In this document: positions 17,113-25,582 of the stretch, piece by piece
How positions within the stretch are numbered: the first letter of the stretch is position 1
How the letters are laid out: each line of letters opens with the position of its first letter
Assembly (NCBI RefSeq): GCF_014646355.1
Contig: NZ_BMNH01000018.1
Span: 1 to 64,000 of the forward strand
Reading direction: 5' to 3'
DNA from: Nonomuraea cavernae
GTDB lineage: Bacteria; Actinomycetota; Actinomycetes; Streptosporangiales; Streptosporangiaceae
DNA length: 64,000 nt
Notes under the pieces: model-generated
Told to the model about the DNA's origin: nothing
The model's database searches: none
What the model saw: only the letters and a program-made list of their open reading frames with translations
Position numbers and translations under genes: made by a program

Positions 17113-19074
17113 TCAGGGGGTGAAGTGGCGCAGCACCTCGGGGTTGGCCATGGCGTCGGGGTTGGCCGCCTGCTCGACGGGGGTGCCGAGGAGGATCTTG
17201 CGGACCGGCACCTCGAGCTTCTTGCCCGACAGGGTGCGCGGGATGCCGGGCACCGCGCGGATCTCGTTGGGCACGTGCCGGGGTGACAGCTCCTCGCGCA
17301 ACGCCGCGCACAGGGCACCGGTCAGCGTCTCGGTGAGCTCGGCGCCCTCGGCGAGCGTCACGTAGAGCAGCAGCCGTCCCTCCTGGCCGAGCTGCCCGGT
17401 GTCGATCACCAGGCTGTCGGTGATCTCCTCAAACCGCTCGACCACGCGGTAGAACTCGCTGGTGCCCATCCGGACGCCGCCCCGGTTCAGTGTCGAGTCG
17501 GAGCGGCCGTAGATCACGCAGCTGCCGTCTTCGTTGATCTTGATCCAGTCACCGTGCCGCCACACGCCGGGGTAGACGTCGAAGTAGCTCTCGCGGTAGC
17601 GCTCGCCGGACGGGTCGTTCCAGAACATCACCGGCATCGAGGGCATCGGCGAGGTGATCACCAGCTCGCCGACCTCCCCCACGACCGGCCTGCCCTCGAT
17701 GTCGTACGACTCCACCCGGGCCCCCAGCGAACGGCACGGGATGATCCCCGCCCGGATCGGGTGCAGCACGGTCGCGCCGACGAACCCGGTGCACACGTCG
17801 GTGCCGCCGGAGAACGACCCGAGCGGGACCCCGGGCAGCTCCTCGGCCACCCAGGAGAACCCCTCCGGCGGCAGCGGCGACCCGGTGGAGCCGAGGCCCC
17901 GGAGCCGGTCGAGGCCCTCGGGGTGGATGCCGGCCTTCAGCGAGGCCATGACGTACGGCGCGCCGACCCCGAAGTAGGTCACCCGCTCGGAGGCGGCGAT
18001 GCGCCACAGCACGGCGGCCGACGGGTAGGCGGCCGAGCCGTCGTAGAGCACGGGGGTGGCGCCCACCAGCAGGGCGCCGATGAGGTAGTTCCACATCATC
18101 CAGCCCGTGGTGGTGTACCAGAAGAACACGTCCCCCTCGCCCAGGTCCTGGTGGAAGGAGAGCGACTTGAGGTGCTCCAGCACGATGCCGCCGTGCCCGT
18201 GCACGATCGGCTTGGGCAGCCCGGTCGTCCCGCTGGAGTAGAGGATCCACAGCGGGTGGTCGAACGGCACCCGCTCGAACTCCAACGGCCCGGTCTCGGC
18301 CCGCAGCCCCTCCCAGCCGATCACCTCGCCGTGCGGCAGGGCGTCGGTGTGGGCGGGAGCGGGCTCGGCCCGCTGCGGGGGCCGGCCGTCCCCGGCCGCT
18401 GCCAGGTAGGGGATCCACACGGTGGCGCGGAGCGAGGGCAGCTCGGCGGCGATCTCCTTCACCGCCGCCGAGCGGTCGTAGCTCTTGCCGTTGTAGTGGT
18501 AGCCGTCGACCGCGATCAGCACCTTGGGCTCGATCTGCCGGAACCGGTCGACGATGCTCGGCACGCCGAAGTCGGGCGATCCGGCCGACCAGATCGCGCC
18601 CAGGGAGGCGGTGGCCAGGAAGGCGATCAGCGCCTGCGGGATGTTCGGCAGGTAGCCGGCGACCCGGTCGCCGCGCCCGACGCCGAGGCGCACCAGGCCG
18701 GCCCTGACGCGGGCGACCTCCTCGCGCAGCTCGGCGCGGGACATCTCCTGCCGGCCGCCGTCCTCGGAGACGAACACCAGCGCGGTGCCGTCCTCGTGGC
18801 GCAGCGCGTTCTCGGCGTAGTTGAGGCTGCTTCCGGCGAACCAGGTGGCGTCAGGCATCGTCCCGGTGATGACGGGCCCGGCACCACGTTCGCCGATCAC
18901 CCCGAAGTAGTCCCAGATGGACGTCCAGAACTCCGCCGGACTGTCGACGGACCACTGCCACACCTCGTCGTAGCCGGCCCCTGGCCGTCCCAGCGACTCC
19001 AGGTAGCGGGTCAGCCTGGCGCCCGCGACGACGTCATCGGCCGGTTCCCAGAGAAGTGCACCTTCAACAACCAT
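17113..19074 (-). CDS. acsA: Acetoacetyl-CoA synthetase
   Basis: ATP-dependent ligase that activates acetoacetate to acetoacetyl-CoA. The 653-residue length fits the family. AMP-binding motif LYSSGTTGLPKPIVHGHGG is near residue 278, the acetoacetyl-CoA synthetase-type N-terminus (LWEPADDVVAGARLTRYLE) and TTTGWMMWNYL are present, and the C-terminal SGKKLEVPVRKIL holds the catalytic lysine. ATG 19074 has AGGA eight bases upstream; ATG 19083 is the alternative. It converges on the FMN reductase gene. No neighbouring ketone-body or PHB genes are visible. Confidence 0.9.
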   Translation of the reverse strand: MVVEGALLWEPADDVVAGARLTRYLESLGRPGAGYDEVWQWSVDSPAEFWTSIWDYFGVIGERGAGPVITGTMPDATWFAGSSLNYAENALRHEDGTALVFVSEDGGRQEMSRAELREEVARVRAGLVRLGVGRGDRVAGYLPNIPQALIAFLATASLGAIWSAGSPDFGVPSIVDRFRQIEPKVLIAVDGYHYNGKSYDRSAAVKEIAAELPSLRATVWIPYLAAAGDGRPPQRAEPAPAHTDALPHGEVIGWEGLRAETGPLEFERVPFDHPLWILYSSGTTGLPKPIVHGHGGIVLEHLKSLSFHQDLGEGDVFFWYTTTGWMMWNYLIGALLVGATPVLYDGSAAYPSAAVLWRIAASERVTYFGVGAPYVMASLKAGIHPEGLDRLRGLGSTGSPLPPEGFSWVAEELPGVPLGSFSGGTDVCTGFVGATVLHPIRAGIIPCRSLGARVESYDIEGRPVVGEVGELVITSPMPSMPVMFWNDPSGERYRESYFDVYPGVWRHGDWIKINEDGSCVIYGRSDSTLNRGGVRMGTSEFYRVVERFEEITDSLVIDTGQLGQEGRLLLYVTLAEGAELTETLTGALCAALREELSPRHVPNEIRAVPGIPRTLSGKKLEVPVRKILLGTPVEQAANPDAMANPEVLRHFTP

Positions 19075-19181
19075 GTGTCCCATCCTGTCGCTGGTCCTGA
19101 CGAAAGTCATACCTGTCGTCCCCCCCAACGCGCTACCTGGTTCGCCCGCGGTTCCGCCCTCGGATTCGGCCCGGGAGCGCG

Positions 19182-20033
19182 TCAACGGCGCAGGTGGTCC
19201 ACCGCCATCCGCGCGGCCGTGCCGATCACCGCGTCGGCGCGCGGCTGGTTGACCGCGGGGCTGAACGAGCGGGTGAAGACCGCGACCGCGTAGCGGCCCC
19301 CGTCGGGGTACTCGACCACGCCCGCCTCGTTGCGCAGCGTCGGCAGCGTGCCGGTCTTGCCGCTGACCTCGACGTCGTCGTACGGGAAGCCGGAGGCCAG
19401 CCGGTGCGGCCAGACCTGCAGGTTGAGGACGGTGCGCATCCAGGCGCACGACTCGGCGGAGGCGGCCTCGTCGCGCCAGATCAGCCCGAACAGCGCGGCC
19501 GTCTCGCGCGGCGTGCTGCGGTTGGTGTGCCGCGGGTCGAGCACCCGCAGCCGGGCGATCTCCTCCACGTCGAGGTACGGCCAGCCGTGCCCGATGTCGT
19601 CGGCCATGCTCTGGTAGAGGCCCCTGGTCGTGTGCGCCACGTGCGTGCCGTGCAGCCCGAACCCGGCCAGCATCGCGTTGACCGCGTCGAGCCCGACCAC
19701 GCCGGCCAGCACGTCGGCCGCGGTGTTGTCGCTCACCGCGATCATCAGGTAGGCCAGGTCGCGCAGTGACATCGTGACGTCGTCGAGCATGACAGAGACA
19801 CCGGTGGGCCCGAAGGCGCGCTCGGCGGCCCCCACGGTCACCCGCGAGGCGGGGTCGAGCAGCCCGGCGTCCGCCTGCCGGCAGAGCTCGACCAGCAGCG
19901 GCACCTTGAAGACCGACGCGGTCGGCACCGGCTCGTCGGACCCGTGCCCCACCTCCCGGCCGGTGTCGAGGTCGGCGGCGTGCAGCCAGCCCGTCACACC
20001 CGCCGCGCGGAACAGCCCGTCGAAGTCGCTCAT
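19182..20033 (-). CDS. Class A beta-lactamase-like serine hydrolase lacking a signal peptide
   Basis: A 283-residue serine hydrolase with all three active-site boxes of class A beta-lactamases: SVFK (about residue 40), SDN (about 100) and KTG (about 224). The N-terminus MSDFDGLFRAAGVTGW has no signal sequence, so the protein is predicted cytoplasmic, unlike secreted resistance enzymes. The ATG overlaps the stop of the upstream LysR gene by four bases. Could be a beta-lactam, peptide or ester hydrolase; with a LysR partner and a penicillin-binding protein next door, a cell-wall or antibiotic-related role is plausible but unproven. Confidence 0.85.
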   Translation of the reverse strand: MSDFDGLFRAAGVTGWLHAADLDTGREVGHGSDEPVPTASVFKVPLLVELCRQADAGLLDPASRVTVGAAERAFGPTGVSVMLDDVTMSLRDLAYLMIAVSDNTAADVLAGVVGLDAVNAMLAGFGLHGTHVAHTTRGLYQSMADDIGHGWPYLDVEEIARLRVLDPRHTNRSTPRETAALFGLIWRDEAASAESCAWMRTVLNLQVWPHRLASGFPYDDVEVSGKTGTLPTLRNEAGVVEYPDGGRYAVAVFTRSFSPAVNQPRADAVIGTAARMAVDHLRR

Positions 20034-20947
20034 GCCAGCGACCCCGGCCGCCGGCTGACCCGCCGCGCGGGCGTCGCGCCCTCGTCCGCCATCCCGGCGC
20101 GCTCCTTCAGAGTACGTACGGCCACCGCCGAGAAGCCGGTGACCGCGTCCGTCGCCGCCCGCCAGGCCGTGGAGAACCGAAGGGCGATCGGCGAGCCTAG
20201 CAGCGGTCGCCAGGCCAGTCCCGGCACCTCCTCCCGAGGCCCGAAGGCGACCGCGGCGCCCGCGAGCACCAGCCCCAGCCCCGCGCCCTCGTGCACCTGG
20301 GCCGGCACGTAGCCGTGGCGACGGCACTCGACCAGCACCTCGGCGTACAGCCCCGGCTCCCCTTCCCGGGGCGGCAGCAGCAACTCCTGCCCGGCCAGGT
20401 CGGCCAGGTGCAGCTCGCCCCCGCGGGCGAGGGGGTGGTCGGCGGCCAGCAGCACGCCCTGGGACTGCGTCAGCAACCGGCCGAAGTGCAGGCCGGGCGC
20501 CGTGACGGGGTGCCGGACGATGCCGACGTCGATCGTGCCGTCCGTGAGCGCGGCCACCTGGTCGGCCGTCCAGATCTCGGCGGGCGCGAGCCGTACCTCG
20601 GGCCGGGTCTCGCGGAAGCCGGCGACCAGAGCGGCGATGACGGCGGCGGCCAGGTCGGGCGGGACCCCGACCTTGAGCACGGAGTCCTCGCCGTGGCGGG
20701 CGAGCTCGTGCAGCCGGTCGACGCGGATCACGATCTCGCGGGCCTCGGTGAGCAGCAGCCGGCCCGCCCCGGTCAGCCGGACCTGGCGGGCGGAACGGTC
20801 GAAGAGCCGCACGCCGAGCTCCTGCTCCAGGCGCTTGATCCGCTGGCTGAGCGGCGGCTGGGCGATGCCGAGCCGGATCGCGGCGTTGCCGAAGTGGAGT
20901 TCCTCCGCCACCACGATGAAGTAGCGAAGGTGCCGGACAAGGTCCAC
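20030..20947 (-). CDS. LysR family transcriptional regulator
   Basis: A 305-residue regulator: winged helix-turn-helix at residues 1-60 (HLRYFIVVAEELHFGNAAIRLGIAQPPLSQRIKRLEQELGVRLFDR) and a periplasmic-binding-like effector domain (about 90-290). The GTG at 20947 gives the family-typical N-terminus MDLVRHLRYF; TATAGT ends eight bases before it, so the mRNA is probably leaderless. A TTG at 20956 is the alternative. It overlaps the beta-lactamase-like gene by four bases (same strand, unlike the divergent ampR-ampC layout) and is divergent from a penicillin-binding protein gene. Confidence 0.9.
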   Translation of the reverse strand: MDLVRHLRYFIVVAEELHFGNAAIRLGIAQPPLSQRIKRLEQELGVRLFDRSARQVRLTGAGRLLLTEAREIVIRVDRLHELARHGEDSVLKVGVPPDLAAAVIAALVAGFRETRPEVRLAPAEIWTADQVAALTDGTIDVGIVRHPVTAPGLHFGRLLTQSQGVLLAADHPLARGGELHLADLAGQELLLPPREGEPGLYAEVLVECRRHGYVPAQVHEGAGLGLVLAGAAVAFGPREEVPGLAWRPLLGSPIALRFSTAWRAATDAVTGFSAVAVRTLKERAGMADEGATPARRVSRRPGSLA

Positions 20948-20955
20948 AGCCAGCA

Positions 20956-20961
20956 ACTATA
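20956..20961 (-). promoter_or_regulatory. Candidate -10 element for leaderless LysR mRNA
   Basis: TATAGT on the minus strand, eight bases upstream of GTG 20947, placing the transcription start at the start codon. No convincing -35 is visible. No ribosome site is present, consistent with leaderless translation. Confidence 0.4.
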
Positions 20962-21055
20962 GCCAGATTTATATCGATGAAGTCCTCATATCAGTATTGG
21001 ACACCGATAAGGCACCTCTGCTGTCCTCTCCTCCATGGCACCACAAAGGGGGACA

Positions 21056-22648
21056 ATGTACGCACATCTCAAGGAGGAGGCCCCTCCTCCGAGACGACGG
21101 CGCAAGGGGCGCTGGATCACCGCCGCCATCCTCGTGCCCGTGCTCGCCGCCGGGGGGACGTTCTGGGCGCTGCGCACGACCGGCTCGCCCGAGGAGACCG
21201 CCGACCGCTACCTCACCGCCTGGTCGTCGGAGGACTACCTGGCGATGCGCGAACTGGTGGCCGATCCGCCCGCCGACTTCGAACGACTGCACCGGCTCTT
21301 CCGCAAGGACCTCAAGCTCATCCAGGCCATTTTCCACCGGCCCAGGCCCACCGGGATCTTCCCGGCGAGCGCCGAGGACCGGGGCGGCGAGGTGAGCTTC
21401 CACGCCACGCTGATCGGCCCCAAGGACTGGGAGTACGACGGGCAGCTCAAGCTGGTCGAGCGCGACGGCGGCTGGAAGGTCGCCTGGACCCCGGCCGCCA
21501 TCCACCCGCTGCTCAAGCGGGGCCGGTCACTGCGGGTGGTCACTGTGAAGGGACAGCCGCTCCCGGTGCTGGCCGCCGACGGCAGCCGCATCGACACCCC
21601 CGACGCTCCCGGCTCCGTGCAGCAACTCGTCGAAGGGCTCAAGCAGACCTATCCCGACAGGTTCGGCACGACGGGCAGCGCCAGGATCGACCTCTACCAG
21701 GGCGACGAGCAGGTCAAGACCGTGGTCGAGGCGAGCGAGAGCCTGCCGTTGCCCACCACGATCGACCTCAAGGTGCACCGCGCCGGAGCCGCCGCCCTGG
21801 AGGACGCCGGCAAGCCCGCCTCGCTGGTCGCGCTGCGCCCGTCGACCGGCGAGATCCTGTCGGTGGTCAACAGGCCCGGCGGGTTCAACCGGGCGCTGCT
21901 CGGCAAGTATCCGCCCGGCTCGACGTTCAAGGTCGTCACGGCCTCCGCGCTGGTCGCCGGCGGCCTGGAGCCGGACCGGAAGGTCAGCTGCCCCGCCGAG
22001 CAGAACATCGGCGGCTTCCCCTTCCACAACGCCGGTTTCAAGGACTACGGCACGCTGGCCTTCCGCGACGCGTTCGCGCACTCGTGCAACACGACGTTCG
22101 GCGCGATGGCGGTGGACGACCTGGGCAAGGGCCGGCTCGCCGAGGTGGCCGGCAGCTTCGGCTTCGGCGCCGCGATCACACCGGGCGTGCCGGCCGTGCG
22201 CGCGGAGTTCCCGGCCCCGAAGGACGCCACCGACCTGGCCTCCGCCTCGATCGGGCAGGGCAGGGTGCTGGCCAGCCCGCTGAACATGGCCTCGGTCGCG
22301 GCCGCCGTCGCCGACGGCGCCTGGCGTCCGCCCCGCCTGGTCGCCGAGGAGCTGGTGCCCGACCACACGCTGCGCCCACGCCCACTGGAGGACGCCGTGG
22401 TGCGCGCGCTGCGCCGGCTCATGCCCGCCGTCGTCACCGACGGCACCGCCCACGCCGTACGCTTCCCCTCCGGCACGGCCGGCAAGACCGGCACGGCGGA
22501 GTACGGCTCGGGCAAGGAGCCGCCCGCGCACTCGTGGTTCATCGGCTACCGGGGCGACCTGGCGTTCGCGGTCATCGTGGAGGGCGGCGGCGCGGGCTCG
22601 GCCGTGGCGGCTCCGATCGCGGCCCGCTTCCTCAACGCCCTCGACTGA
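21056..22648 (+). CDS. Penicillin-binding protein (MecA-N/NTF2 plus transpeptidase)
   Basis: A 530-residue membrane-anchored D,D-transpeptidase for peptidoglycan cross-linking. A basic cytoplasmic tail (RRRRKGRW) precedes one transmembrane helix (about residues 22-40), an NTF2-like MecA N-terminal domain (about 45-150), a short dimerisation region and the transpeptidase domain with STFK (about 289), SCN (about 343) and KTG (about 476). AAAGGGGGA precedes ATG 21056. Divergent from the LysR/beta-lactamase-like pair, so expression may be coordinated. Resembles actinomycete low-affinity class B PBPs; resistance function is only inference. Confidence 0.9.
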   Translation: MYAHLKEEAPPPRRRRKGRWITAAILVPVLAAGGTFWALRTTGSPEETADRYLTAWSSEDYLAMRELVADPPADFERLHRLFRKDLKLIQAIFHRPRPTGIFPASAEDRGGEVSFHATLIGPKDWEYDGQLKLVERDGGWKVAWTPAAIHPLLKRGRSLRVVTVKGQPLPVLAADGSRIDTPDAPGSVQQLVEGLKQTYPDRFGTTGSARIDLYQGDEQVKTVVEASESLPLPTTIDLKVHRAGAAALEDAGKPASLVALRPSTGEILSVVNRPGGFNRALLGKYPPGSTFKVVTASALVAGGLEPDRKVSCPAEQNIGGFPFHNAGFKDYGTLAFRDAFAHSCNTTFGAMAVDDLGKGRLAEVAGSFGFGAAITPGVPAVRAEFPAPKDATDLASASIGQGRVLASPLNMASVAAAVADGAWRPPRLVAEELVPDHTLRPRPLEDAVVRALRRLMPAVVTDGTAHAVRFPSGTAGKTGTAEYGSGKEPPAHSWFIGYRGDLAFAVIVEGGGAGSAVAAPIAARFLNALD

Positions 22649-22747
22649 CCGGCCCGCGAGCTCACGGCACCCGACCGACCGGCCCGCCGCCTCACGGCAC
22701 CCGACCGACCGGCCCGCTCCCTCAGGACGCCGGGCTGACCGGCCCGC
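22647..22747. repeat. 30-bp tandem repeat, about 3.3 copies
   Basis: The unit GGCCCGCnnnCTCACGGCAC followed by CCGACCGACC starts at 22651, 22681, 22711 and (partial) 22741. The first two copies are nearly identical, the third diverges and includes the stop codon and last codons of the minus-strand HAD gene. The array fills the space between the convergent PBP and HAD genes. Confidence 0.85.
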
Positions 22748-23444
22748 GCGCCACCACCGGCGAGGTGAGGCCCGCGACGGCGGCCACCACCTCCGACGCG
22801 TTGGACAGGTCGGGCAGCACCACGTCGGCCCCGGCGGCGCGCAACTCGGCCTCCATCGACCGGCCCGAGGCCACCCCGATCATCGCGGCGCCGCCGATCT
22901 TGGCGGCCTGTACGTCACGCGCCGAGTCGCCGATGACGACCGTGTTGGCCGCGGTGAACGGGGTGCCGAGCCGCGCCTTGGCCCGTCCCTGGGCGACCTG
23001 CAGCAGCGTCGCCTTGGGGTAGACCTCCTCGCCGTAGCCGCCGAGCTCGAAGTCGATGTACTTGTCGAGCCCGAACGCCTGGAGCTTGAGCACGGCGTTG
23101 CCCTTGATGGTGCCGGTGAGCACCGTCTGCACCACGCCGTCGAGCCGGGCCACGGCCTTGAGCGCGTCTCTGGCCCCCGGCAGGGCGCGGCCCTCCTTGG
23201 GCAGCCGCTTGCGCCGGTCGGCGAACGCCGTGGCCAGGGCGGAGATGAACGCGGGCAGGTGGCCGTCCTCGGCCACGATGCCGTTGACGGCGAGAGTCTC
23301 AAAGATGATCTCGGAATCCGGCCGGCCCAGCGGGGGCACCAGCTTGACCAGCGGGCGCCCGGTCACGGCCCGGAACGCCTCGGCGTAGGCGTCTCGGGTG
23401 ACGATGGCGACGTCGACCAGGGTCAGATCGATGTTCCAGAGCAC
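22722..23444 (-). CDS. HAD family hydrolase with Asn at the nucleophile position
   Basis: A protein of about 240 residues with haloacid dehalogenase fold: cap domain with TGRPLVKLVPPLGRPDSEIIFE, motif II TGT, Lys of motif III (YPKATLL) and motif IV IGDSARDVQAAK. Motif I reads LWNIDLTL, so the catalytic Asp of DxDxT is Asn, which would abolish phosphoaspartate formation. The only standard start is GTG 23444, 17 bases from a perfect AGGAGG; an ATC codon at 23456 lies five bases from that site and would add INRL, so an unusual ATC start is possible. Its 3' end runs into a tandem repeat. Confidence 0.82.
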   Translation of the reverse strand: MLWNIDLTLVDVAIVTRDAYAEAFRAVTGRPLVKLVPPLGRPDSEIIFETLAVNGIVAEDGHLPAFISALATAFADRRKRLPKEGRALPGARDALKAVARLDGVVQTVLTGTIKGNAVLKLQAFGLDKYIDFELGGYGEEVYPKATLLQVAQGRAKARLGTPFTAANTVVIGDSARDVQAAKIGGAAMIGVASGRSMEAELRAAGADVVLPDLSNASEVVAAVAGLTSPVVARGPVSPAS

Positions 23445-23523
23445 TAGACGGTTGATGGCAGCCTCCTGAGGGGTGCTGCAAGAGTAGGGCCTGCCGCGGG
23501 GCTAGGGCTGCCGACCAGGCGGA

Positions 23524-24150
23524 TCAGGCATGGTCGAGCGCCTGGGCCAGGGTGTCGACGACCGGCAGGCCGGTGCCCTCCAGCTCGGCCCGCGTGGTCA
23601 TGCCGCCCGTGTAGAGGACCGCTCGGGCGCCCACGTGCCGGGCCGCCAGCCCGTCGTCCACGCTGTCGCCGATCACCAGGACCTCGTCCGGCTCGACCTC
23701 CAGCGCCTGGATGTGGGCGGTCATGTGGGCGGCCTTCTCGCCGCCGGTCACCCCGACCAGCCCGTCGACCCGGGTGAAGTGGCGGGTGATGCCGAAGGAG
23801 TCGACCGTCGGGACCAGGTGGGCGTGCGGAGCCATGGAGCAGAGCGACTGGGTGCCCGTCCAGCTGGTGAGCGTGAGCTCGGCGTCGGCGGCCAGCCCGC
23901 AGGCGACGGCCAGCCGGAAGTAGTGGTCGTGGAAGCCGGTGTCGAGCAGCTCCCACTCGCCTTCGTCCAGCGGGCGGCCCAGCAGCCGCTCGTAGGCGAG
24001 CCAGATGGGCCGCGTGTAGACCGCGCGGAACCCGTCGGCGTCGAGCGGGGGCAGCTCGTAGGACCTGAAAACCTCGTTGGTGGCTCCCACCACGGCGTCG
24101 ATGTCGTGGAAGAGGGTGCCGTTCCAATCCCAGATGATGTGCTTTGTCAT
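23524..24150 (-). CDS. HAD family hydrolase, phosphoglycolate phosphatase-like
   Basis: A 208-residue HAD phosphatase with motif I WDWNGTL (residues 7-13; Asp nucleophile kept), an alpha-helical cap (about 15-90), motif II TSWTGTQS-like region, Lys in GGEKAAHM and motif IV VIGDSVDDGLAARH (about 158-171). Likely dephosphorylates a small phosphorylated metabolite. There is no ribosome site before the ATG; TAGGCT nine bases upstream suggests a leaderless transcript. It is one of three HAD genes in this stretch, but they belong to different subfamilies rather than recent duplicates. Confidence 0.88.
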   Translation of the reverse strand: MTKHIIWDWNGTLFHDIDAVVGATNEVFRSYELPPLDADGFRAVYTRPIWLAYERLLGRPLDEGEWELLDTGFHDHYFRLAVACGLAADAELTLTSWTGTQSLCSMAPHAHLVPTVDSFGITRHFTRVDGLVGVTGGEKAAHMTAHIQALEVEPDEVLVIGDSVDDGLAARHVGARAVLYTGGMTTRAELEGTGLPVVDTLAQALDHA

Positions 24151-24266
24151 GTCCCGGACAGCCTAGCCGTCGGGCCCGACATTTCGCGGGACGACGGAGC
24201 CGCGACCTTCGGCTCGGCTCCCTCACCGATCCGGCTTGCCGCGGCCGGCGGCGGGCGCCGGTCCAG

Positions 24267-24767
24267 TCAGGAGCCGAGGAGGTCGGGGATCTCCTGGGTG
24301 GCGTACCACATGAGCTCGTGCGCCTCGGCGCCGTCGACCGTGAAGCGGGCGTCGTCATCACCCTGGTCGGCGGCGGGCAGCGCGGCGATCGCGGCCTCGA
24401 CGTCGCCGGTCGCCTGGAGGTCGTCGACGTGCACCGCGGCGACCTTGGCCAGCGGCACCCCGTCTCCGACGCGTACCCTGCCCCGGTCCTCCAGATCGGT
24501 GCCCGCCGACAGGGCGGCGTCGGGCACCTCGGCGACGACCACCACCCGGCGGGGCGCCGTGGCGCCCCCGTCGGCGGCCAGCATGCGCAGCGAGGCGCGG
24601 GCGGCCTCGGTGAGGGCCACGTATTCGAGCTCCTCGGCGTCACCCGAGGCGTACCACTCGGTCAGCGCGGGCGTCACCGCGTAGCCGGTCAGCGGAGCCG
24701 GGCCCAGCTCCCCCGACTCGACCGCTCGGGCCAGCTCGGGGAGTGTGCAGGGCAGGTAGACGCGCAT
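24267..24767 (-). CDS. Conserved actinobacterial protein, DUF6912-like
   Basis: A 166-residue soluble protein opening MRVYLPCTLPELARAVESGELGPAPLTGYAVTP, the pattern of the actinobacterial DUF6912 family, and ending HELMWYATQEIPDLLGS. It is acidic with no signal peptide, membrane helix or recognised catalytic motif. GAAAGG lies about six bases before the ATG. It sits between two HAD hydrolase genes on the same strand, an arrangement that may be conserved. Function unknown. Confidence 0.8.
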   Translation of the reverse strand: MRVYLPCTLPELARAVESGELGPAPLTGYAVTPALTEWYASGDAEELEYVALTEAARASLRMLAADGGATAPRRVVVVAEVPDAALSAGTDLEDRGRVRVGDGVPLAKVAAVHVDDLQATGDVEAAIAALPAADQGDDDARFTVDGAEAHELMWYATQEIPDLLGS

Positions 24768-24798
24768 CAGAAACCTTTCGCAGCGTGCGGAGAGACCA

Positions 24799-25443
24799 TC
24801 ATGCCCGTCTCAGCGAGAGTTGAAGGAGTGTCTCGAGTCGCGTGATGGTCGTGTCCGGATCGGTGTGGTGGATCCCCTCGATGCCGAGCGCCCGCGCGGC
24901 CACGATGTTGGCCTCGATGTCGTCGATGAACACGCACGCCTCACCGGGCAGCCCCACCAGGCCGAGCGCGTGCTGGAAGATGCGCGGCTCGGGCTTGCGC
25001 ATGCCCACCTCGCCCGAGATCACCACCGCGTCGAAGATCTCGTCCCAGCCCTCGCGGGGATAGGTGTTGGACCACGAGTTGGACAGCAGGCACGTGCGGA
25101 CGCCGGCCTCCCTGACGTCGCGCAGCATGTCGTACATCGCCTCGGCCCGCTCGAACCCGGCGAACATCCGCTCCAGCAGCCCGTCGGCCACGGGCGGGGC
25201 GCCGTCGACGGTGCGCAGCCGGGCGGCCAGGTCACGCTCGAACGTGGAGCCGTCGATCTCACCGCGTTCGAGCGCGTGCACGACGGTCTCGCCGTCACCG
25301 CTGTAGGCATGACGGACGAGCTCGCCCATCACCTCGCGATAGTGGGCGTCGTCGATGCGGTCGGCCACGATCCAGTGCCTGATGGAGTCGGACATGCTGG
25401 TCGTCAGCACCCCGCCCCAGTCGATCAGAACACCTGCGACCAC
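24799..25443 (-). CDS. HAD-IA hydrolase, DxGG variant
   Basis: A 214-residue HAD hydrolase with motif I LIDWGGVL, in which Asp is the nucleophile and the second Asp is Gly, as in the epoxide-hydrolase-N/YihX-like subgroup. Motif II is LLSNSW, the Lys is in GMRKPEPRIFQHAL, and motif IV is FIDDIEANIVAAR. The GTG at 25443 is chosen because GAGGAGG lies four bases upstream; longer starts (ATG 25464) would include the ribosome site in the coding region. Substrate unknown; the subgroup contains sugar-phosphate phosphatases and haloacid-like enzymes. Confidence 0.88.
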   Translation of the reverse strand: MVAGVLIDWGGVLTTSMSDSIRHWIVADRIDDAHYREVMGELVRHAYSGDGETVVHALERGEIDGSTFERDLAARLRTVDGAPPVADGLLERMFAGFERAEAMYDMLRDVREAGVRTCLLSNSWSNTYPREGWDEIFDAVVISGEVGMRKPEPRIFQHALGLVGLPGEACVFIDDIEANIVAARALGIEGIHHTDPDTTITRLETLLQLSLRRA

Positions 25444-25582
25444 GCTGCCTCCTCGATCGGACATCCGCTCCAGATTAGAGCGTCCCACAGCCCTGGGTGA
25501 CCACATAAAACCGGGATAAAGGACCACCAATTCCCCTGGCTAGGGTGGTGCTCCGTTCCCATCGAACCGAGAAGGGACCGCC

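Noticed and set aside
19083..19449. Longer N-terminus for acetoacetyl-CoA synthetase
   Set aside because: The extension lies within the beta-lactamase-like gene and the normal family N-terminus begins at about 19074.
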